DNA of 21,803 nucleotides from Collybiopsis luxurians FD-317 M1 (lineage: Eukaryota; Basidiomycota; Agaricomycetes; Agaricales; Omphalotaceae), in NCBI GenBank assembly GCA_000827265.1, contig KN834857.1:100659-122461 (forward strand). The letters run 5' to 3'. Numbering within the stretch: position 1 is the stretch's first letter; every line of letters begins with the position of its first letter. The notes beneath the pieces were generated by a model. The model did no database searches, had not been told where the DNA came from, and saw only the letters and a list, made by a program, of their open reading frames with translations. This document shows positions 18,082 to 21,803 of this stretch, one piece after another. The translations under genes were made by a program, and so were the position numbers.

Positions 18082-18376
18082 TGTTACAAAATCTTTTTCT
18101 TTTTCTTTTCTTACCATTGTATTGGTTTTACCATTGTTTCAGATATTATGATCTAATGATCAGATCACTTATTACCTACAACAGGATTACAATAAGGAAT
18201 ATGTATGTTCTCTGATCGGAGATCATTTCATATTATTTATAGTACTCACATTGTTTTACCCTTGACAATAAGTGTATAATATTTATTATTCTTGAATAGT
18301 ATAAATACTCGTAGTTTTAGTAAATTATTCTTTAGCTTCAATCTTGTCTTCTCTCCTGTCTTCTCTACTTGCTACA
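18082..18376 (+). repeat. LTR of a third retroelement
   Basis: TGTTACAAAATC follows a canonical PPT. TATAAATA at 18300-18307 is a strong TATA box. A likely end is CTTGCTACA at 18376, about 295 bp, but the 3' boundary is a guess because the terminal inverted repeat is imperfect and there is no second copy to compare. Confidence 0.5.
18300..18307 (+). promoter_or_regulatory. TATA box of the third LTR
   Basis: AGTATAAATACTCG lies about 218 bp into the LTR, followed by a CT-rich stretch at 18340-18375. Confidence 0.55.
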
Positions 18377-18740
18377 CTCTATATACTTTGTTTCTTGATT
18401 GTTGATGTGATGCCTAGTGACTCTAGCATTATACTGAGGGCCGTTGTTGCTATATCTTGATAACTGAGTTTACAGTTGCTGACAATAATACTATGATCTT
18501 TGAGATTCTTAGTGAAGTCAGGGCAGTCGAGTTTCAGTCTGATGTTTCCTTTCACATTCCACATTTTAACTTTCAAATCATGCACAGAACGTGTCTCGAC
18601 AGAAGAGTCTATTTCCGTATTGGGTATGTATACCTATGCAAATGAGGCATATTTTCGGCTACTGGCTGTACGGAAGACAATGATATAACATGGAAAATGA
18701 GAATTTGACAAGCTGGGATCATTCAGCTCAACTGCCCCGG

Positions 18741-19701
18741 TTAAAAGTCCCTCGTAAAATTGACATTTTCGTATCCGGTCGGACGGGGCACCGCATTCAT
18801 CCATGCATTGTAGAAACTCTGGGCCTGATTCTGGTATTTGAATGTAATGTACAGATAATCAGATCCATGCATCACAGCCCGAGCGCGAGAAGTAACATTA
18901 GGATTGCCAATCATCAACCAAGTGCTTTCGCGACATCAGCCCTAGCGGCCGCATTGGCGGTATCAACAGATCCGAAGTTGAGAGGACCAACGGTCACACC
19001 CCAACTGGTACGAACAGGCCCAAGAGTCGATGGAGCAGGTGGTACAGCAGTGGTGGGTACAACAGAGGTGACCGCGGATGGAGCAGCCGGTGCATTCGGA
19101 ACTGCAGTGTTGGGGCAAAGGGACCAGCCATGGACGGAGCTGCGGGAGTTGTGGTGGTCAGCGCAACAGGAACAGCCATGAATGGGGATTAGTAATAATG
19201 CTGGGTGCGGAAATTAAGGGAAAATGACCGGCGCGAGGGGAATCCCTTGAGTCGAAATCCCATCAGAGGGGTTGACATATATGGAAGCTGGTTGTTGGAG
19301 GAGAGTATTGGAAGTTCGAAGGTCATTCTAATGTTAGATAGCAGTATCGAGCCTACCACCAATGTCTGAGATGGCAGTGATAGACAGGATATTGTAGTGG
19401 ATAGATCATCGATCCTGGGTACAATGACATTGTTCGCCGATAGCAGAGAAGATACCGACGTCTCGATACTATTTCCAGTACCACTCTGCAAGGAAGAGAT
19501 CGCAGCGCTCAACGACGAAATCGTACTATTTAGATTTTCAACGGCGCGCACAGTCGTCATGACATCAGATCCTCCGATCTGCTGGAATAGCTCATGCATG
19601 ACCGCCAATTCCACTTGACGTTCCTTGCGTTCATCCTCTAATTTCGCCGCAATATCCAGGATCCTTCCTTCGATGACAGTGGGACTGTCAGCTGCTGCCA
19701 A
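18741..19701 (-). pseudogene. Frameshifted gene of unknown family, coiled-coil N-terminus
   Basis: Minus strand. The best segments, in order, change frame several times. About 19698-19385 reads TVIEGRILDIAAKLEDERKE and then ISSLSAAISSLQ-type heptads. Next come ITAISDIGGRLDTAI (19390-19340), SIYVNPSDGISTQGIPLAP (about 19285-19220) and VALTTTTPAAPSMAGPFAP (about 19170-19110). Then follow VPTTAVPPAPSTLGPVRTSW and FGSVDTANAAARADVAKALG (to about 18920), and finally NVTSRARAVMHGSDYLYITF and FYNAWMNAVPRPTGYENVNF, ending at TAA 18743-18741. No ATG precedes the first segment; a TGA lies just upstream, so a first exon with an acceptor near 19690 is likely missing. The region is CpG-rich and its damage is by indels, not CGA-to-TGA. 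Either it decayed differently from the retroelements or the frame breaks are sequencing errors in short homopolymers. I do not recognise the family. Confidence 0.55.
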
Positions 19702-19820
19702 CTTTCACTTTTGGCAACAAGTAATTTCATTCTACCTCGCTCGTTTCCGTTGCTCCTAATGCGGGCCCTGCTGCGTAATATTAACCTATCTATCTATCTA
19801 TGATTATCGATTTCTTCATA

Positions 19821-20155
19821 AATCGATCCATAGTTGGACACATAGAATGTTGAAGCAAGGCGACGGGGTTATTATTCACCGATCTCTTCTCAACTCATAT
19901 TGCAAGTTGACGCGATGTAGGCGGAGTAATATTGGGGGGGGGGTGTAGATGTCTGAGGAGAGTGCCAAGCCATCAGGGGCATACAAAGTAAATCCATGAT
20001 TGGACACATAGAATGTTGGAATAAGGGGACGGCATTACTATTCACCGATTTCATCCCAATTTAAAGCGCAAGTGGACGCGATGTATGCAGTGTAATGCTG
20101 GGCGGGTATAGATGTCTGAGAAAAGTATTAAGCCATCCTGAGGGCACACGGAACA
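19821..20155. repeat. Diverged tandem duplication, period about 166 bp
   Basis: TTGGACACATAGAATGTTG occurs at 19834 and 20000. Both copies continue with an AAGGnGACGG-type word, ATTCACCGAT, AAGTnGACGCGATGTA, GTAATnnTGG, TAGATGTCTGAG and AAGCCATC (about 19967 and 20130). The copies differ by substitutions and small indels, so the duplication is old. No coding frame spans it. Confidence 0.85.
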
Positions 20156-20940
20156 GACTTCCCGCAGCACCTAAAGTTGCAGTGTGAATCAGTAAGGAAT
20201 CGGTGAGTAGTAACATTTTGGAACGGTAAGAAATAGGAGAGTAGCAACCCTGTCCCCTCGTATCAAAATTTTACATCTCAAATGTTTTTTTTTGCATCGA
20301 TGAAGGTCAAATATCCACAACATGCTGCAGCAACGATAACCTAAACCGGCCACCGTGGCATTGAATACATCGATTTGAATATCCTTTTCTTAACGTTAGT
20401 CGAGTACCGGGTCATTTGAGTTTTCACATTCAACCTGATCTGTCGGAAATGAGCGGAAGATACAGCGAGATCGAAACACATAAGGCAAAGGGGATATTTA
20501 ATACCTTAGAAAACCGCTTCGAGGCTTCATCGATTTCTCAAACATGAGGCATTCGAGGGTTCAACTTGTCAATGTCAATGTCAAGGAATATTGATGAATG
20601 GAAGCATGAATAGAGGTCCTGACCGTCGACATGCTGTTCTGAGGAGTCGACATTAACCACCCTCAAAATCAAACCAGAACGTCGGCGCTCAAATGACGTC
20701 GCATCGTTGGAGCAATGTCTGTATCTGTCCTTTGTTTCTACCTAAATTAGGAGTAACTCGGAAATGGAAGGGTTCTCGACAACTGATACCTAAGACCGTA
20801 CAATCTTGGCTTTCATTAATCACTTACCGGACAAGCCGCCCTTTGTTTCGTTCACTGACTTTGGCTTCACATTTCCTCATTAGTTCTTTTCGATGTTCTT
20901 GCTTCCTGCTCGGCAACAGTATTTGGGTCGGCAGCTCCTT
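20156..20940. other. Intergenic, nothing recognised
   Basis: CpG-containing, non-repetitive sequence. GTCGAC occurs twice 21 bp apart at about 20625-20651. A 128-codon plus-strand open frame at 20693-21079 overlaps the promoter and start of the next gene and is best read as a chance frame. Confidence 0.4.
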
Positions 20941-20947
20941 GAGGGTT

Positions 20948-20954
20948 TATAAAA
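20948..20954 (+). promoter_or_regulatory. TATA box
   Basis: TTTATAAAAGACC, with a TATAAAA core, lies 91 bp upstream of the ATG at 21039. A pyrimidine-rich leader (CATCCAACTCCCAAGTCGCTC and TCAACCTTACTTTCC) follows. This is a strong fungal core promoter. Confidence 0.75.
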
Positions 20955-21038
20955 GACCCGGGACTGCACCTGCCATCCAACTCCCAAGTCGCTCACATCG
21001 CACTTTCCTGATCACACTAGCTCAACCTTACTTTCCAA

Positions 21039-21134
21039 ATGTCTCCACCTGCTGCCGGAAACTACTACATCAAAAATAAGGCGTCTGGGTACTATGTTAT
21101 GGAAAGCCGGAAGGGCCTGCTTGTCAACGAATGA
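21039..21134 (+). CDS. Beta-trefoil (ricin-B type) like protein, first exon or truncated gene
   Basis: The ATG at 21039 sits in a good context (TCCAAATGTC) behind the TATA box. It opens 31 codons, MSPPAAGNYYIKNKASGYYV and onward, before TGA 21132-21134. The pattern G-x-Y-Y-I-x-N-x-x-S-G is typical of the first strand pair of fungal ricin-B/beta-trefoil proteins, which act as carbohydrate-binding lectins or protease inhibitors. Such proteins are usually 130-160 residues, so this is either a first exon whose intron I could not place (a GTCAAC donor before the TGA would be weak) or a truncated relic. Downstream 21250-21410 is open in one frame (GQATVNIGYMPKYDVIITNL) but does not clearly continue the fold. 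The family call rests on about 12 residues. Confidence 0.4.
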   Translation: MSPPAAGNYYIKNKASGYYVMESRKGLLVNE

Positions 21135-21803
21135 TTCCCATCATTTTTTGCAATACATACTCAGTGATCGATCTAAATACGGTAAGGGGACCCCGGACAC
21201 TACAACTATATTACACAATTAATTGATTGTTCCTCTACATCGCTTGCGAGTTGATTTTCATTCGAAGAAAACTGAGCTATTGTGTCTGCCGGGCCAGTGT
21301 CTTCAACTTCTGGGCCAAGCCACTGTCAATATAGGGTATATGCCCAAGTACGATGTCATCATTACAAACTTGAAAAACGAAACAAATGAAAGTAGCTTGC
21401 CAGACATATAATCTCGCCAGATGACAACCAAGACTCTGATCCTCACTTTTGTTTGGGTTGCCGAGTGTGCAAGGGATGGCAATACCTATCCTGTTGGCTA
21501 ATGATTGTGAATAGTCATTGTCAAGGGCATATATCCTTCTTCTCTATATTTTTTTTAGGTTTGCTTAATGACTGACTTGACTTGATTTTTGTTTCACCGA
21601 ACTAGTAGTAAGTCAAACTCTATCATGTTCATGGAATATGGGTGAACTCGCAGCTAATGTTGTATTTCTGCATTTCCTTTTGTAGGTCTTATCAACAGTA
21701 GCAGCAGCAATGTGATAAGATGAGTAGCAATAATTAGTACTATTAGGAATAGTAGGAGGAGTTGGAGAGGCAAAAGCAGGAAGAGGAGCAAGGTGGTACT
21801 ATA
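21135..21803. other. Downstream region, no certain gene
   Basis: A 62-codon plus-strand open frame at 21223-21411 could be a further exon of the preceding gene. A TTTTGTAG acceptor-like site lies at about 21680-21686. The end (21690-21803) is rich in AGT/AGC/AGG triplets, a degenerate microsatellite. Nothing else is seen. Confidence 0.35.

Noticed and set aside
18690..19181. Plus-strand 163-codon frame rich in Ala, Gly, Thr and Val
   Set aside because: It is the complement of a Pro/Thr/Ala-rich minus-strand coding region whose segments look far more protein-like.
20693..21079. Plus-strand 128-codon frame
   Set aside because: It runs through a TATA box, a pyrimidine leader and the start of the next gene in another frame, with random-looking composition.

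Overview
The window looks like a repeat-rich accessory region of a filamentous fungus, most likely an Agaricomycete (mushroom-type basidiomycete). The evidence is short GT-AG introns of about 45-65 bp, TATA boxes followed by pyrimidine-rich leaders, Ty3/gypsy chromodomain retroelements with decayed pol genes, a PIF1-type helicase relic, and coding regions whose in-frame stops are almost all TGA where CGA (Arg) would be expected. No rRNA, tRNA or CRISPR array was seen.

Layout. 1-780: two blocks of a roughly 10-bp AACCT repeat around an AT-rich segment. 831-2762: a decayed minus-strand gene of unknown family. 3540-4481: the C-terminal part of a PIF1-like helicase on the minus strand, cut off exactly where an LTR begins. 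4482-10411: a 5'-truncated Ty3/gypsy element on the minus strand (3' LTR, PPT, two plus-strand genes A and B, a second PPT, then RNase H-integrase-chromodomain). About 10390: head-to-head junction with a second, diverged 5'-truncated Ty3/gypsy element on the plus strand, 10394-15996 (integrase-chromodomain, PPT, one long minus-strand gene, second PPT, 3' LTR). 15997-18081: CpG-poor decayed sequence ending in the open 3' end of a third LTR element, whose LTR starts at 18082. From about 18.4 kb the base composition changes and CpG becomes frequent. This part holds a frameshifted minus-strand gene (18741-19701), a 166-bp tandem duplication (19821-20155) and a TATA-driven plus-strand first exon resembling a beta-trefoil (ricin-B type) protein (21039-21134).

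Main observation. Both gypsy elements carry spliced genes in antisense orientation in the same slot, between the pol stop codon and the PPT/3' LTR. In both, the pol-distal antisense gene encodes a protein with a D-E-W-x-N-I lead-in followed by a six-cysteine cluster (C-x2-C-x6/8-C-x8-C-x2-C-x9-C, close to fungal Zn2Cys6 spacing) and then coiled-coil segments. Each starts behind its own TATA box and pyrimidine tract. The two pol copies differ at about one quarter of positions in the integrase core, so this is not a recent duplication. This looks like a retroelement lineage that carries its own antisense, possibly regulatory, gene module. All copies here are mutated and probably silent. Every reading is by eye; no database search was possible.
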